A DNA stretch of 64,000 nucleotides from Streptomyces sp. TLI_146 (GCF_002846415.1 NZ_PJMX01000001.1:2356001-2420000), one strand, 5' to 3'. Numbered from the stretch's first letter, positions 9,176 through 19,522 are shown. Notes: generated from the letters alone by a model not told the origin. A program made the numbers and translations.

Positions 9176-9831
9176 GAGGCCGCCTCGCCGGCCGCGGCGG
9201 CGGCGTCGGCCTCCGCGGCCTCGCGGCGCACCGTCACCACCCGCTGGACCAGGGTGATCAGGCTGCCCACGGCCACGATCCACAGCGCGATCGGCAGCAG
9301 GATCTGGATGCCCGGCACGCCGAACTTGTGCAGTCCCGCCAGACCGGCCGCGACCAGCGAGATCACCAGGCGCTCGGCCCGCTCGATCAGGCCGTTGACG
9401 GCGACCGGCAGTCCGATCGACTCGCCGCGCGCCTTGGTGTACGAGACGACCTGGCCGCTGGCGAGGCAGAAGATCGCGACCGCGCACAGCACGTTGTCGT
9501 CGCCGTTGCCCGCGTACCAGAGGGCGAAGCCGCCGAAGATCGCGCCGTCCGCGACGCGGTCGAGCGTCGAGTCGAGGAACGCGCCCCAGCGGCTGGAGAT
9601 CCCGGCCTGGCGGGCCATGTTGCCGTCGACCAGGTCGGAGAAGACGAACGAGGTGATGACGATCGTGCCCCAGAAGAACTCGCCCCGGGGGAAGAAGACC
9701 AGCGCCCCCGCCATCACTCCGGCCGTGCCGAGCAGGGTCACGGCATCCGGGCTCACCCCCCGGCGGAGCAGAAACGCGGCGAACGGCGTGAGGACACGCG
9801 TGAAGAATGCACGCGCGTACTTGTTCAGCAT
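9172..9831 (-). CDS. pgsA: CDP-alcohol phosphatidyltransferase, probable phosphatidylinositol-phosphate synthase
   Basis: Integral membrane enzyme of the CDP-alcohol phosphatidyltransferase family. By context (same operon as the PIM acyltransferase and pimA) it most likely makes phosphatidylinositol phosphate from CDP-diacylglycerol and inositol 1-phosphate. The full signature D-x2-DG-x2-AR-x8-G-x3-D-x3-D is present: Asp66, Asp69-Gly70, Ala73-Arg74, Gly83, Asp87, Asp91. Five or six hydrophobic segments follow. ATG at 9831 is supported by GGGAAGG; upstream in-frame sequence is low-complexity. It heads the three-gene operon. Glycerophosphate as substrate is the alternative. Confidence 0.92.
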   Translation of the reverse strand: MLNKYARAFFTRVLTPFAAFLLRRGVSPDAVTLLGTAGVMAGALVFFPRGEFFWGTIVITSFVFSDLVDGNMARQAGISSRWGAFLDSTLDRVADGAIFGGFALWYAGNGDDNVLCAVAIFCLASGQVVSYTKARGESIGLPVAVNGLIERAERLVISLVAAGLAGLHKFGVPGIQILLPIALWIVAVGSLITLVQRVVTVRREAAEADAAAAAGEAAS

Positions 9832-10114
9832 GGCCTTCCCGACGGTCGGTGTGGCCGCGCGGCCCTGCTGGCCACCGGCTGGCCCATCGTAGCCAGGCCC
9901 GGGGGCCTCCATCGCCGCGCACCCTTCCCGGCCCGCGTTCCCGTACGACGTATGGACGCACAGTGACCGGAGTGGAACGCTGGAAAGACCGCGGGCACGC
10001 GAAGCCGCCTCCGCCGGGGACCGCCCGGGCCGGGGGCTGGGGGAGGATTCCGCGCGGCCGCGCCCTTTCACCACCTCACCGTGCAAGAAACGGAAGCCAT
10101 ACGGGAGGAACGGC

Positions 10115-12313
10115 ATGGGCGACAAGGCGAGTGCACATCCCGGAGCCGCCGGCAGGGCAGCTACGGCCGACCACCCCTCATCCGTACGGAATGTGGTGCT
10201 GGTCGGCCACAGCGGATCCGGGAAGACGACATTGGTGGAAGCGCTCGCGCTGACGGCGGGAGCCGTCAACCGCGCGGGCCGGGTCGAGGACGGCGGGACC
10301 GTCTCCGACTACGACGAGATCGAACACCGGCAGCAACGCTCGGTCCAGCTGTCGCTGGTCCCCGTGGAGTGGGGCGGCTGCAAGATCAATATCCTGGATA
10401 CCCCCGGATACGCCGACTTCGTCGGGGAACTCAGGGCCGGTCTGCGAGCGGCGGACGCGGCCCTTTTCGTCGTCTCCGCCTCGGACGGCGTGGACGGCGC
10501 GACCCGGATGGTGTGGGACGAGTGCGCGGCCGTGGGCATGCCGCGGGCCATCGTGGTCACCCACCTGGAGGCGGCCCGCGCCGACTTCGCCGAGATGACC
10601 CGGGTGTGCGCCGAGGCGTTCGGCGGCGACGACCCCGACGCCGTACTGCCGCTCTACCTGCCGCTGCACGGACCCGAGGGACCGGACGGCCACGCGCCCG
10701 TCACCGGCCTGATCGGGCTCCTCTCGCAGCGCGTCTACGACTACGCGTCCGGCGAGCGCAAGGAGGCCGAGCCCGGACCCGAGCAGCTCCCGCTCGTCGA
10801 GGAGGCCCGCAACCGGCTGATCGAGGGGATCATCGCCGAGAGCGAGGACGAGACCCTCATGGACCGCTATCTCGCCGGCGAGGAGATCGACGTCAAGACC
10901 CTCGTCGACGACCTGGAGCGGGCGGTCGCGCGCGGCACCTTCCACCCGGTCCTGGCGGCCGCCCCCGCCGCCGAGGGCGCCCGCCAGGGCATCGGCACCG
11001 TCGAGCTCCTGGAGCTCGTCACGGGCGGCTTCCCGACCCCGCTGGAGCGCACCGCGCCCGACGTGACGACCCCGCAGGGCTCCGCGCGCCCCACCCCGGT
11101 CTGCGCCCCCGACGGCCCGCTGGTCGCCGAAGTGATCAAGACCTCGTCCGACCCCTACGTGGGCCGGGTCAGCCTGGTCCGCGTCTTCTCCGGCACCCTG
11201 CACCCCGACGAGACCGTCCACGTCTCCGGCCACGGCATGACCGACCGGGGCCACGAGGACCACGATGTCGACGAGCGGATCGGCGCCCTCTCCTCGCCCT
11301 TCGGCAAGCAGCAGCGCACCCTGAGCTCCTGCATCGCGGGCGACATCGCCTGTGTGGCCAAGCTGACCCGCGCCGAGACCGGGGACACCCTCTCCGGCAA
11401 GGACGACCCGCTGCTCATGGCGCCCTGGGACATGCCCGACCCACTGCTCCCGCTGGCCATCGAGGCCCACAGCAAGGCGGACGAGGACAAGCTCTCGCAG
11501 GGCCTCTCCCGGCTCGTCGCCGAGGACCCGACCATGCGCCTGGAGCAGAACCCGCACACCCACCAGCTGGTCCTGTGGTGCCTGGGCGAGGCCCACAAGG
11601 ACGTGGCCCTGGAGCGGCTGCGCAGCAGGTACGGAGTCCAGGTCGACGTCGTCCCGTACAAGGTGTCGCTGCGCGAGACCTTCGGCGACACCGCCACCGG
11701 GCGCGGCCGGCACGTCAAGCAGTCCGGCGGCCACGGCCAGTACGCGATCTGCGAGATCGAGGTGGCGCCGCTGCCGCCCGGATCCGGCATCGAGTTCGTC
11801 GACAAGGTGGTGGGCGGCGCGGTGCCGCGCCAGTTCATCCCCTCGGTCGAGAAGGGCGTACGCGCCCAGGCCGCCAAGGGCGTCGCCGCGGGCTACCCGC
11901 TCGTCGACGTACGGATCACGCTCCTGGACGGCAAGGCCCACTCGGTGGACTCCTCGGACGCCGCCTTCCAGACCGCCGGGGCGCTCGCCCTGCGGGAGGC
12001 CGCCGCCGACGCCCGCATCCACCTCCTGGAACCCGTCGCCGAGCTCCAGGTGCTGGTCCCCGACGACTATGTGGGCCCGGTCATGAGCGATCTGTCCGGC
12101 CGCCGGGGCCGCGTCGTCGGGACCGAGCAGGCGGGCCCGGGGCGCACCCTGGTGCGGGCCGAGGTGCCCGAGATCGAGATCGGGCGGTACGCGGTGGACC
12201 TGCGCTCCGTCTCGCACGGCACCGGACGGTTCGACCGCAGCTACGCCCGGCACGAGCCGATGCCTCCGCAACTGGCCGAGAGGATCCGGGATCAGGTGGA
12301 AAATACCGCTTAG
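10115..12313 (+). CDS. Elongation factor G-like protein EF-G2
   Basis: A 732-residue translational GTPase paralogue with EF-G domain order. The P-loop is GHSGSGKT (31-38) and G3 is DTPGY (95-99), but the base-recognition motif NKxD is replaced by THLE (149-152). Domain IV retains GRGRHVKQSGGHGQYA and domain V ends with YARHEPMPPQLAERI. Such second EF-G-like proteins are common in actinobacteria; their role is unsettled and they are not the main elongation factor. ATG at 10115 has GGGAGGAA upstream. The gene is divergent from the PIM operon and stands alone, with a hairpin after the stop. Confidence 0.9.
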   Translation: MGDKASAHPGAAGRAATADHPSSVRNVVLVGHSGSGKTTLVEALALTAGAVNRAGRVEDGGTVSDYDEIEHRQQRSVQLSLVPVEWGGCKINILDTPGYADFVGELRAGLRAADAALFVVSASDGVDGATRMVWDECAAVGMPRAIVVTHLEAARADFAEMTRVCAEAFGGDDPDAVLPLYLPLHGPEGPDGHAPVTGLIGLLSQRVYDYASGERKEAEPGPEQLPLVEEARNRLIEGIIAESEDETLMDRYLAGEEIDVKTLVDDLERAVARGTFHPVLAAAPAAEGARQGIGTVELLELVTGGFPTPLERTAPDVTTPQGSARPTPVCAPDGPLVAEVIKTSSDPYVGRVSLVRVFSGTLHPDETVHVSGHGMTDRGHEDHDVDERIGALSSPFGKQQRTLSSCIAGDIACVAKLTRAETGDTLSGKDDPLLMAPWDMPDPLLPLAIEAHSKADEDKLSQGLSRLVAEDPTMRLEQNPHTHQLVLWCLGEAHKDVALERLRSRYGVQVDVVPYKVSLRETFGDTATGRGRHVKQSGGHGQYAICEIEVAPLPPGSGIEFVDKVVGGAVPRQFIPSVEKGVRAQAAKGVAAGYPLVDVRITLLDGKAHSVDSSDAAFQTAGALALREAAADARIHLLEPVAELQVLVPDDYVGPVMSDLSGRRGRVVGTEQAGPGRTLVRAEVPEIEIGRYAVDLRSVSHGTGRFDRSYARHEPMPPQLAERIRDQVENTA

Positions 12314-12341
12314 GTACGGTACTTGACGGATCGTCGGAAAC

Positions 12342-12373
12342 GCCGCCCGCCCAACCCCCTTGCGGCGGGCGGC
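12342..12373 (+). terminator. Hairpin terminator after EF-G2 gene
   Basis: Perfect 10-base arms (GCCGCCCGCC at 12342-12351, its complement at 12364-12373) with a 12-base loop lie 28 bases after the stop codon. Confidence 0.6.
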
Positions 12374-12485
12374 ATTCCGATGCGCCGTGTACCAGGGGCA
12401 CCGACCCCGATACGCTGTGTCCCTGCTCAGCAGGTGTGCGGGGAACGGCAGTCGGGAAGAGGCCGCAGAGCGACAGCGTGCGGCG

Positions 12486-14153
12486 ATGGGGGCGGCAGTG
12501 GCGGACGAACCATTCGACTTCTCACCCGGGGCCCAGGTCCCGCTCCAGGGCGCGGCGGGCCAGACGGCCGCGACCCAGGCGCTGGCCTCGGCCGCCTACC
12601 GGGACAGCCTGGTCGCCGACATACTCAAGGCCAACAACGAGTGGCACGAGTCGACGGTCACCAAACCCCGGCTGTCCCTCTTCGAGCCGAACCTCGGTGA
12701 GGCCTTCTCCCGCGCCGTGCAGTCCCGCATGCTCGGCGCCACCCGCAAGGCGCTCATCCAGTCCTTCGGCACCGAACCGCAGACGGTCGTCGAGCACTGC
12801 CTCGCCGCGATCCGCATCCGCAAGGAGCGCGACGCCAGGCTCACCCTGGTCACCGGCGTCTTCGGCGTGCTCTTCCTGCCCGGACTGCTGCTGTGGCTCG
12901 GCCTCTTCCAGCTGCGCCGCACGCTGGCCGGCGCCAAGGACCGCCGCGTCGGGGCGCTGGGCAACCTGCTGCTCGTCGCGTTCGCCGTGCTCGCCGTGAT
13001 CGCCCTGGTCAAGCTGCCCTTCGGCGGCTTCCTCGCGATCTATCTGCGGGCCATGCTGGTGATGCCCGTGCTCGGCTGGTTCTGGGCCAAGCAGATCTGC
13101 GAGTCCACCGCCAAGGACCTGCGGGCCCGCTGGAGCGGCCTCCTCAGCGGCGGCGGAGTCGGCGCCCGGATCCCCGAGGCCGTACCGAAGAACCCGCACG
13201 AGACGGCCGCCGAGCAGCTGCGCCAGAACCTCGCCAAGCTCACCGCCGAGCAGCACAGCAACGCCGTCTTCTACGCCGGCCCCAAGGGCATACTCGGCAT
13301 GGGCACCCGCTGGGGCAGCTGGCAGCTCGCCGAGGAGCTCGTCCCCAAGGAGCCGGGCAAGGAGATCCACGGCTTCCGCAGCTGGGACGTCATAAGGTCC
13401 ATTCAGGACCGCCTCCAGCTGCTCGAACGCGGCCCCCTGCACACCGGCGGCTTCCCCAGGCCCTCGGTCAACAACTGGGTCGTCTCCCCCGTCGGCGAGA
13501 ACGCCAAGGAGGTCGCCCGGCCCACCGGCCAGGACGTCGACAACTTCCAGGTGCGCCAGCACGAGGTCCAGCGCATCTGCAACGAGCAGCAGTTCTCCAG
13601 CGGCAACCGCCACTACCTGGGCGTGCAGTTCACCCTCTGGGACGGCCAGCTGGTGATCACCATGATGATCACCGTGACCGTGCTCCACGAGACCCTGCGC
13701 ATCGAGGTCACCGGACACGCCCTGGGCCCGGTGCACGCCCTGTTCACCACCAAGCCCAGCCCCAAGACCAAGTCGGTCGACAAGACCTTCAAGTTCTGGG
13801 AGAAGAAGGAGATACAGCTCCCGCTGGTCGAGCCGCGCGAGGTCGTCCGCCTCGCCGCCCGCGCCCCGCTCACCTGGTACCCGCCGCTCCTGGACCACCT
13901 CGGCGGCAAGCTGGTGCTGCCCGAGCCGTTCGGCCTGCGGCACGCCTGGGCCGACAAGCCCTGGCGCCACCGCTTCATGGCCGACGACGCGATGCGCGCG
14001 GCCACGCCCGTCCTGCGCGTGGTGCACGCCGCCGCGATGAAGGTGCTGGACGAGCACGGCGTGGACATCGAGCGCTTCAACAACCGCTCGATGATGCTCA
14101 GCGGCATGGTCCAGGACCCGGCGCCGCGGAGGGCGGACTCGTACGACGCGTGA
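12486..14153 (+). CDS. Conserved Streptomyces membrane protein of unknown function
   Basis: I do not recognise a named family. The 555-residue protein has a soluble N-terminus (~110 residues), then two or three hydrophobic segments (about residues 118-142 and 157-200), and a long soluble C-terminal part with no enzyme motif I can identify. ATG at 12486 is taken as the start; GTG at 12498 with GGGGGCGG just before it is equally plausible. It follows the EF-G2 gene in the same direction but behind a terminator, and it converges on the HIT gene with a 3-base gap. Confidence 0.75.
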   Translation: MGAAVADEPFDFSPGAQVPLQGAAGQTAATQALASAAYRDSLVADILKANNEWHESTVTKPRLSLFEPNLGEAFSRAVQSRMLGATRKALIQSFGTEPQTVVEHCLAAIRIRKERDARLTLVTGVFGVLFLPGLLLWLGLFQLRRTLAGAKDRRVGALGNLLLVAFAVLAVIALVKLPFGGFLAIYLRAMLVMPVLGWFWAKQICESTAKDLRARWSGLLSGGGVGARIPEAVPKNPHETAAEQLRQNLAKLTAEQHSNAVFYAGPKGILGMGTRWGSWQLAEELVPKEPGKEIHGFRSWDVIRSIQDRLQLLERGPLHTGGFPRPSVNNWVVSPVGENAKEVARPTGQDVDNFQVRQHEVQRICNEQQFSSGNRHYLGVQFTLWDGQLVITMMITVTVLHETLRIEVTGHALGPVHALFTTKPSPKTKSVDKTFKFWEKKEIQLPLVEPREVVRLAARAPLTWYPPLLDHLGGKLVLPEPFGLRHAWADKPWRHRFMADDAMRAATPVLRVVHAAAMKVLDEHGVDIERFNNRSMMLSGMVQDPAPRRADSYDA

Positions 14154-14156
14154 ACC

Positions 14157-14708
14157 TCAGCCCCTGGGCGGCCACGCCTCCGCGAGCATCTTGCGGGTGT
14201 CGCCCAGGAGTTGGGGCAGGATCTTGGTGTGGCCGACGACCGGCATGAAGTTGGTGTCGCCGCCCCAGCGGGGCACGATGTGCTGGTGCAGATGGGCGGC
14301 GATACCGGCCCCGGCCACGGTGCCCTGGTTCATGCCGATGTTGAAGCCGTGCGCCCCGGACGCGGTCCGCAGGGCCGTCATGGCCTGCTTGGTGAGCTCC
14401 GCGAGCTCCAGCGTCTCGGCGGCGTCCAGGTCCGTGTAGTCGGCGACGTGCCGGTAGGGCACGACCATGAGGTGGCCGCCGTTGTACGGGTAGAGGTTGA
14501 GCACCGCGTACACATGCTCGCCGCGGGCCACGATCAGCCCGTCCTCGTCGGATTTGGCCGGGATGGAGCAGAAGGGGCAGCCGTCGCCCGCACCCGGGCC
14601 GGTCGGCTTGTTCTCACCCTGGATGTAGGCCATCCGGTGGGGCGTCCACAGGCGCTGAAAGGCGTCCTGGACACCCACCCCGATCTGCTGTTCCGGCTCA
14701 CTCGTCAT
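14157..14708 (-). CDS. HIT-family nucleotide hydrolase/transferase
   Basis: Histidine-triad protein of the Fhit/Ap4A phosphorylase-like branch (183 residues). The triad is H139-L-H141-Q-H143 in AAHLHQHIVPRW, and a CPFC pair at 44-47 suggests a structural zinc. The likely substrates are dinucleoside polyphosphates or AMP conjugates; the exact one cannot be read from sequence. ATG at 14708 is preferred: a TATGCT -10 box ends 7 bases upstream and there is no ribosome site, pointing to a leaderless mRNA. ATG at 14720 is the alternative. In mycobacteria a HIT gene belongs to the PIM operon; here it is ~5 kb away, downstream of thrS. Confidence 0.9.
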   Translation of the reverse strand: MTSEPEQQIGVGVQDAFQRLWTPHRMAYIQGENKPTGPGAGDGCPFCSIPAKSDEDGLIVARGEHVYAVLNLYPYNGGHLMVVPYRHVADYTDLDAAETLELAELTKQAMTALRTASGAHGFNIGMNQGTVAGAGIAAHLHQHIVPRWGGDTNFMPVVGHTKILPQLLGDTRKMLAEAWPPRG

Positions 14709-14797
14709 GCTGTGCAGCATATGACTTCACGTGCGGGGACGAGGAGCGGCCCCCGGGGAGCAGGGCTTCCCGGGGGCCGCGTCGGGCGGTGAGGGCG

Positions 14798-16774
14798 TCA
14801 GACCTGCGCCCGCTCCTCGACGACCTTGAGCAGCTTGGCCAGCGCCTCGTCGCGCGCGATGCCGTTCTCCTGCGAACCGTCGCGGTAGCGGAACGAGACC
14901 GTGCCGGCCGCCATGTCCTCGTCGCCGACGATGATCATGAACGGCACCTTGAGCTTCTGGTGGTTCCTGATCTTCTTCTGCATCCGGTCCGAGGACGCGT
15001 CCACCTCGACCCGCAGGCCCTTCTTCTTCGCCTCGGCGGCGAACTCCCGCAGGTACTCGACATGCGCGTCGCCGATCGGGATGCCGACCGCCTGGACCGG
15101 GGCCAGCCACGGCGGCATGGCGCCCGCGTAGTGCTCCAGGAGCACCGCGAAGAACCGCTCGATGGAGCCGAACAGCGCGCGGTGGATCATGACCGGGCGC
15201 TGCTTCGAGCCGTCCGGGCCGGTGTACTCCAGGTCGAAGCGCTCCGGCAGGTTGAAGTCCAGCTGCACGGTCGACATCTGCCAGGTGCGGCCGATGGCGT
15301 CCTTGCACTGCACGGAGATCTTCGGGCCGTAGAACGCGGCGCCGCCCGGGTCCGGGACCAGCGGGAGGCCCTGCTTCTCGGCCACCTGCCGCAGGGTCTC
15401 GGTGGCCTCCTCCCAGATCTCGTCCGAGCCGACGAACTTCTCCGGGTCCTTGGTGGAGAGCTCCAGGTAGAAGTCGGTCAGACCGTAGTCGCGCAGCAGG
15501 TTCAGGACGAAGGTGAGCGTCTTGTCGAGCTCCTCCGCCATCTGCTCCTTGGTGCAGTAGATGTGCGCGTCGTCCTGGGTGAAGCCGCGGGCCCGGGTCA
15601 GGCCGTGCACGACGCCCGACTTCTCGTACCGGTAGACGGTTCCGAATTCGAACAACCTCAACGGCAGCTCGCGGTACGAACGCCCGCGCGCGTCGAAGAT
15701 CAGGTTGTGCATCGGGCAGTTCATGGGCTTCAGGTAGTAGTCCACGCCCTCGTCGAGCTGCATGGGCGGGTACATGCCGTCGGCGTACCAGTCCAGGTGG
15801 CCCGACTGCTCGAAGAGCTTTCCCTTCGTCGCGTGCGGGGTGTAGACGAACTCGTAGCCCTCCTCCTCGTGGCGGCGCCGCGAGTAGTCCTCCATGACCC
15901 GGCGGATGATGCCGCCCTTGGGGTGGAAGACGGCGAGGCCGGAGCCGATCTGCTCCGGGATGGAGAACAGGTCCAGCTCGCTGCCGAGCTTGCGGTGGTC
16001 GCGCTTCTCGGCCTCGGCCAGGAAGTCGAGGTGCGCCTTCAGCTCGTCCTTGGAGGGCCAGGCGGTGCCGTAGATGCGCTGGAGCATCGGGTTCTTCTCG
16101 CTGCCCCGCCAGTACGCGGCCGCGTTCCGCATCAGCTTGAACGCCGGGATGTTCCGGGTGGTCGGCAGGTGCGGACCCCGGCAGAGGTCCTTCCAGCACA
16201 GGTCGCCGGTCTTGGCGTCCAGGTTGTCGTAGATGGTCAGCTCGCCGCCGCCCACCTCGACGTCCGCGCCGTCGTCGCTCGACGCGGAGCCCTTGATGCC
16301 GATGAGCTCCAGCTTGTAGGGCTCGTCCGCGAGCTCCTCGCGGGCGGCCTCGTCGGTGACGACGCGGCGCGAGAAGCGCTGGCCGCGCTTCTGGATCTCC
16401 TGCATCTTCTTCTCGATGGCTTTGAGGTCCTCCGGGGTGAAGGGCCTCTCGACGTCGAAGTCGTAGTAGAAGCCGTCCCGGACCGGCGGGCCGATGCCCA
16501 GCTTGGCCTCGGGGAAGAGCTCCTGGACGGCCTGGGCCATCACATGCGCGGTGGAGTGGCGCAGGATGTCGAGGCCGTCCTCGGAGGAGATCTCGACGGG
16601 CTCGACCTCCTCGCCGTCCTTCACCTCGTACGCGAGGTCCTTCAGCTCACCGGCCACGCGGGCCGCGACGACGGTGCGCTCACCGGTGAAGAGCTCGGCA
16701 GCCGTAGTGCCCGTCGTCACCACGCGCTCTTCCCGCTCGGAATCGCGTTGGATGATCACACGGACGTCTGACAC
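14798..16774 (-). CDS. thrS: Threonyl-tRNA synthetase
   Basis: Class II synthetase that charges tRNA-Thr (658 residues, full length). Order: TGS domain (~1-65), second additional/editing domain with the [16 protein letters not shown] zinc-binding segment (~90), catalytic core with [14 protein letters not shown] and [15 protein letters not shown], and the anticodon-binding domain beginning near [17 protein letters not shown] at 16774 has AGGAG eight bases upstream. The 128-base upstream gap shows no T-box structure that I can recognise. Confidence 0.97.
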   Translation of the reverse strand: MSDVRVIIQRDSEREERVVTTGTTAAELFTGERTVVAARVAGELKDLAYEVKDGEEVEPVEISSEDGLDILRHSTAHVMAQAVQELFPEAKLGIGPPVRDGFYYDFDVERPFTPEDLKAIEKKMQEIQKRGQRFSRRVVTDEAAREELADEPYKLELIGIKGSASSDDGADVEVGGGELTIYDNLDAKTGDLCWKDLCRGPHLPTTRNIPAFKLMRNAAAYWRGSEKNPMLQRIYGTAWPSKDELKAHLDFLAEAEKRDHRKLGSELDLFSIPEQIGSGLAVFHPKGGIIRRVMEDYSRRRHEEEGYEFVYTPHATKGKLFEQSGHLDWYADGMYPPMQLDEGVDYYLKPMNCPMHNLIFDARGRSYRELPLRLFEFGTVYRYEKSGVVHGLTRARGFTQDDAHIYCTKEQMAEELDKTLTFVLNLLRDYGLTDFYLELSTKDPEKFVGSDEIWEEATETLRQVAEKQGLPLVPDPGGAAFYGPKISVQCKDAIGRTWQMSTVQLDFNLPERFDLEYTGPDGSKQRPVMIHRALFGSIERFFAVLLEHYAGAMPPWLAPVQAVGIPIGDAHVEYLREFAAEAKKKGLRVEVDASSDRMQKKIRNHQKLKVPFMIIVGDEDMAAGTVSFRYRDGSQENGIARDEALAKLLKVVEERAQV

Positions 16775-16902
16775 CGGTCTCTCCTGACTGAAGGGGTACG
16801 CACGCTCGTAACCGCGTACGCGGGTGAATCCTACCGAGCCACCGGGTGCGGTCGCGAAACGGTTTGGGCGGCGCCGCCGGCACCGCGGCCCGCTCGGCCC
16901 CC

Positions 16903-18090
16903 TCACTCCTCCCCCGTGCACGCCTCCTCGAAGAAGTCCAGATTCTCCTGGAGCGACTTCATCAAGCGGTCCCGCTCCGCGTCGTCCACCTGGACCGGCA
17001 CCACCCCCGTGGCCCCGGCGAGCCTGCGGAAGCCGCCCCGGCTCTCCAGCCGGCCCACCACCCGGATCGGCAGCCCGACGAGGTGGGCATGGCCCGCGAT
17101 CCGGTAGGCCTCCTCGTCGAGCTGCATCCGTACGTACGGGATCTCCGCGCCCGCAAGCACCCGCAGCCGTACGGTCCCCGGGCCGCGCGGGCCCGAGCGC
17201 CGCAGCCGGACCACCGCGCCGGTGACCCGGACCGGCAGCGGGGGCTCGTCGTCGAGGTAGCGCGCCCCCGCCTCCCGGAGCGCGGGCAGGTCGCCGGGCG
17301 AGAACTCCACCGGTTCGGGGCGCGGCGCGCACCCGGCCGGGACGCCCGCCGCCGGAGCCCACTCCAGGGCGACCCGGACGCCTTCCGAGCCCGACACCAG
17401 GGCGACGACCGCCTCGGTGAGCTCGCGGCTGGCGCCCGCTCCGACGGCCGCGTCGAAGGCCTCCATGCCGCCGGTGGTGCGGCGGTAGTCGATGGCCTCG
17501 CGGACCGCGTACAGCGCCTCGTAGAGCCGGACGACCACCGGGCGGCCCGGCTGCACGGGGACGAACGCGGTGAGCCGCCCGCCCGGCGCCGGGCCGACCA
17601 GGACGTGCTCCAGCGCGGCCAGTGCCTGTCGGCGGTGGCGGGCGCCGTAGTACCCGGCCCGGCCGCGCACCGCGAGCGCGCCCGCCAGGAGCATGCGGTG
17701 GGCGGCGGCGCGCAGCCGCTCCTGCTCGGTCCAGGGGGCGGTGCCGGAGGGGCCCGGCGGGGTGGCGCGCCACCAGCGGACCTCGTCGCTGGGCACGGCG
17801 AGCGAGACCAGCACCTCGCGCGCACAGGGCGCGGCCGAGCGGGCGAGGGCGGTGAGCGCCTCGCCGATCAGGTCCTCGCTGTCGGGGTACGCGCGGCTCT
17901 CCGGCACCAGCAGGCTGGTGCCGGCGGCGGCTCCCCCGGGCGGGGTCCAGCGTGTGTACCGCCCGGCCGCGCCGCCGCGCCGCTGCCAGCCGTGCCGGTG
18001 CAGCAGCACGCCGAGCACGGCCGGGTCCACCTGTGCCGGATCCGGCTCCACCGTCTCCGGTCCGCCGGACTCCCCGCTCGACAGACGCAT
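16903..18090 (-). CDS. Conserved protein of unknown function with OB-like C-terminus
   Basis: I do not recognise this 395-residue protein. It is soluble with no signal or membrane segment. Residues ~290-370 alternate short beta-type strands ([49 protein letters not shown]), suggesting an OB-like nucleic-acid or protein-binding fold; this is inference from pattern only. It ends in an acidic helix ([19 protein letters not shown]). ATG at 18090 overlaps the stop of the upstream DUF4365 gene by one base (TGATG), so the two are translationally coupled and probably act together. Confidence 0.75.
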   Translation of the reverse strand: MRLSSGESGGPETVEPDPAQVDPAVLGVLLHRHGWQRRGGAAGRYTRWTPPGGAAAGTSLLVPESRAYPDSEDLIGEALTALARSAAPCAREVLVSLAVPSDEVRWWRATPPGPSGTAPWTEQERLRAAAHRMLLAGALAVRGRAGYYGARHRRQALAALEHVLVGPAPGGRLTAFVPVQPGRPVVVRLYEALYAVREAIDYRRTTGGMEAFDAAVGAGASRELTEAVVALVSGSEGVRVALEWAPAAGVPAGCAPRPEPVEFSPGDLPALREAGARYLDDEPPLPVRVTGAVVRLRRSGPRGPGTVRLRVLAGAEIPYVRMQLDEEAYRIAGHAHLVGLPIRVVGRLESRGGFRRLAGATGVVPVQVDDAERDRLMKSLQENLDFFEEACTGEE

Positions 18091-18656
18091 CAGGGCCTCC
18101 CTCCCACCCCGACCCGGGTCATGATCTCGCAGAGCGCGCGATCGTCGAAGATCCGCGTGGTCGGTATCCGCACTGTGGTCCTGCGCCGCCCGGTCACCGG
18201 GTGGCCGGCCAGGTTGGTCCAGTAGCAGCAGTGCCGCAGCGCGAGCCGGTCGTGGCCCGCGCGCAGCCACTCGTCCCGGCTTCTGGGCGCGAGCATCACG
18301 ACCAGGATCTTGTGCACCGACACGGGTGTGCGGGCCAGCTTCACCAGGTGCTCGTTGTCGAGGGTGAAGGAGAAGGCCCCGCCCGGCGGGTGCGGCGGGA
18401 TCTGGTACGTGCACTTGAGCTGCACCTTGATCGTGACTTCGTCGTCGACGGTGTGGCCGGGGGCGCTGTGGCTCACGTGCCAGTCGATTCCGTTGTCCGG
18501 AAAGGGCTGTGAGAGCGAACACCCGGCGGCGGCCGCCACGGCGTGGAGGTAGCCCACCTGGAGGGTCTCCATGCAGGCGGTGGTGGCGAGTGAGCCGCGC
18601 AGTGGTGCGATCCGCTCGGATATCAGCCCGTCCGGCTCCGGCTGCGCGATCGCCAT
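18090..18656 (-). CDS. DUF4365 domain protein (putative PD-(D/E)XK-fold)
   Basis: A 188-residue protein with features of the DUF4365 domain: [19 protein letters not shown] helix (here [17 protein letters not shown]), then [17 protein letters not shown], and a strand ending VQLKCT. The Asp in GIDW and the Q-x-K of VQLKC match the spaced acidic/Q-x-K pattern of predicted restriction-nuclease-like folds; nuclease activity is inferred, not shown. ATG at 18656 is taken (GGAAGG ~12 bases upstream); GTG at 18695 is the alternative. It is coupled to the unknown gene that follows, and lies 140 bases from a divergent DEDDh exonuclease gene. Confidence 0.75.
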   Translation of the reverse strand: MAIAQPEPDGLISERIAPLRGSLATTACMETLQVGYLHAVAAAAGCSLSQPFPDNGIDWHVSHSAPGHTVDDEVTIKVQLKCTYQIPPHPPGGAFSFTLDNEHLVKLARTPVSVHKILVVMLAPRSRDEWLRAGHDRLALRHCCYWTNLAGHPVTGRRRTTVRIPTTRIFDDRALCEIMTRVGVGGRP

Positions 18657-18796
18657 GGCCGTCGTACGCCTTCCGTCAACTTGCGGGGCCGTCACCTGTG
18701 TTGTTGCCGGAGGGCGTACGCCGCAAACGGCCCGGGTATCACGGAATCGGGCAGGGGACGCACGCCATCTGCCAAGGGCGCAAAGGGAGTTGAACC

Positions 18797-19522
18797 ATGA
18801 CGTGCTGGTACGAAGGCCCCCTGGCCGCTTTCGACACCGAGACGACGGGCGTGGACGTGGAGCGGGACCGCATAGTGTCGGCCGCCCTGGTGGTCCAGGA
18901 CGGGCCGGGTTCGCGGCCCCGGGCGACGCGCTGGCTGGTGAACCCGGGCATATCCGTTCCGGAGAGCGCGACCGCCGTGCACGGGCTCACCGACGAGCAC
19001 CTCCAGCTGAACGGGCGGTGGCCGGCGCCGGTGATGGAGGAGGTGGCCAGGGCGCTGGCCGAGGAGTGCGCGGCGGGGCGGCCGCTGGTGGTGATGAACG
19101 CGCCGTTCGATCTGACGCTGCTGGACCGGGAGTTGAAGCGCCACCGCGCCTCGTCGCTGGCGCGCTATCTGGACGGGGCGCCGCTGCGGGTCCTCGATCC
19201 GCGGGTCCTGGACAAGCACCTGGACCGCTACCGCAAGGGCCGCCGCACCCTGACCGATCTGTGCGCGCACTACGGGGTGGAGCTGGACAGCGCGCACGAC
19301 GCGGCGGCGGACGCGCTGGCCGCCCTTGAGGTCGTACGGGCGGTGGGGCGCCGGTTCGCGGCGCGGCTCGAACGGCTCACCCCGGCGGAGATCCACTCCT
19401 TGCAGACCGGCTGGCACGCGGCCCAGGCGCGGGGCCTGCAGGCGTGGTTCACGCGCAACGGGACGCCGGAGACGGTGGACCCGGCGTGGCCGCTGCGGCC
19501 CGAGCTGCCCGCGGCGGCGTGA
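18797..19522 (+). CDS. DnaQ-like 3'-5' exonuclease (DEDDh)
   Basis: A 241-residue exonuclease of the DEDDh group. Exo I is FDTETTG (Asp13, Glu15); Exo II lies in VVMNAPFDLTLLDREL; Exo III is the late SAHDAAADALAALEV with catalytic His and Asp. About 60 residues after Exo III lack a known domain. The stand-alone form without a polymerase resembles the proteins annotated as exonuclease or DNA Pol III epsilon-like in Streptomyces; the natural substrate is unknown. ATG at 18797 is preceded by AAAGGGAG. It is divergent from the DUF4365 pair. Confidence 0.9.
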   Translation: MTCWYEGPLAAFDTETTGVDVERDRIVSAALVVQDGPGSRPRATRWLVNPGISVPESATAVHGLTDEHLQLNGRWPAPVMEEVARALAEECAAGRPLVVMNAPFDLTLLDRELKRHRASSLARYLDGAPLRVLDPRVLDKHLDRYRKGRRTLTDLCAHYGVELDSAHDAAADALAALEVVRAVGRRFAARLERLTPAEIHSLQTGWHAAQARGLQAWFTRNGTPETVDPAWPLRPELPAAA

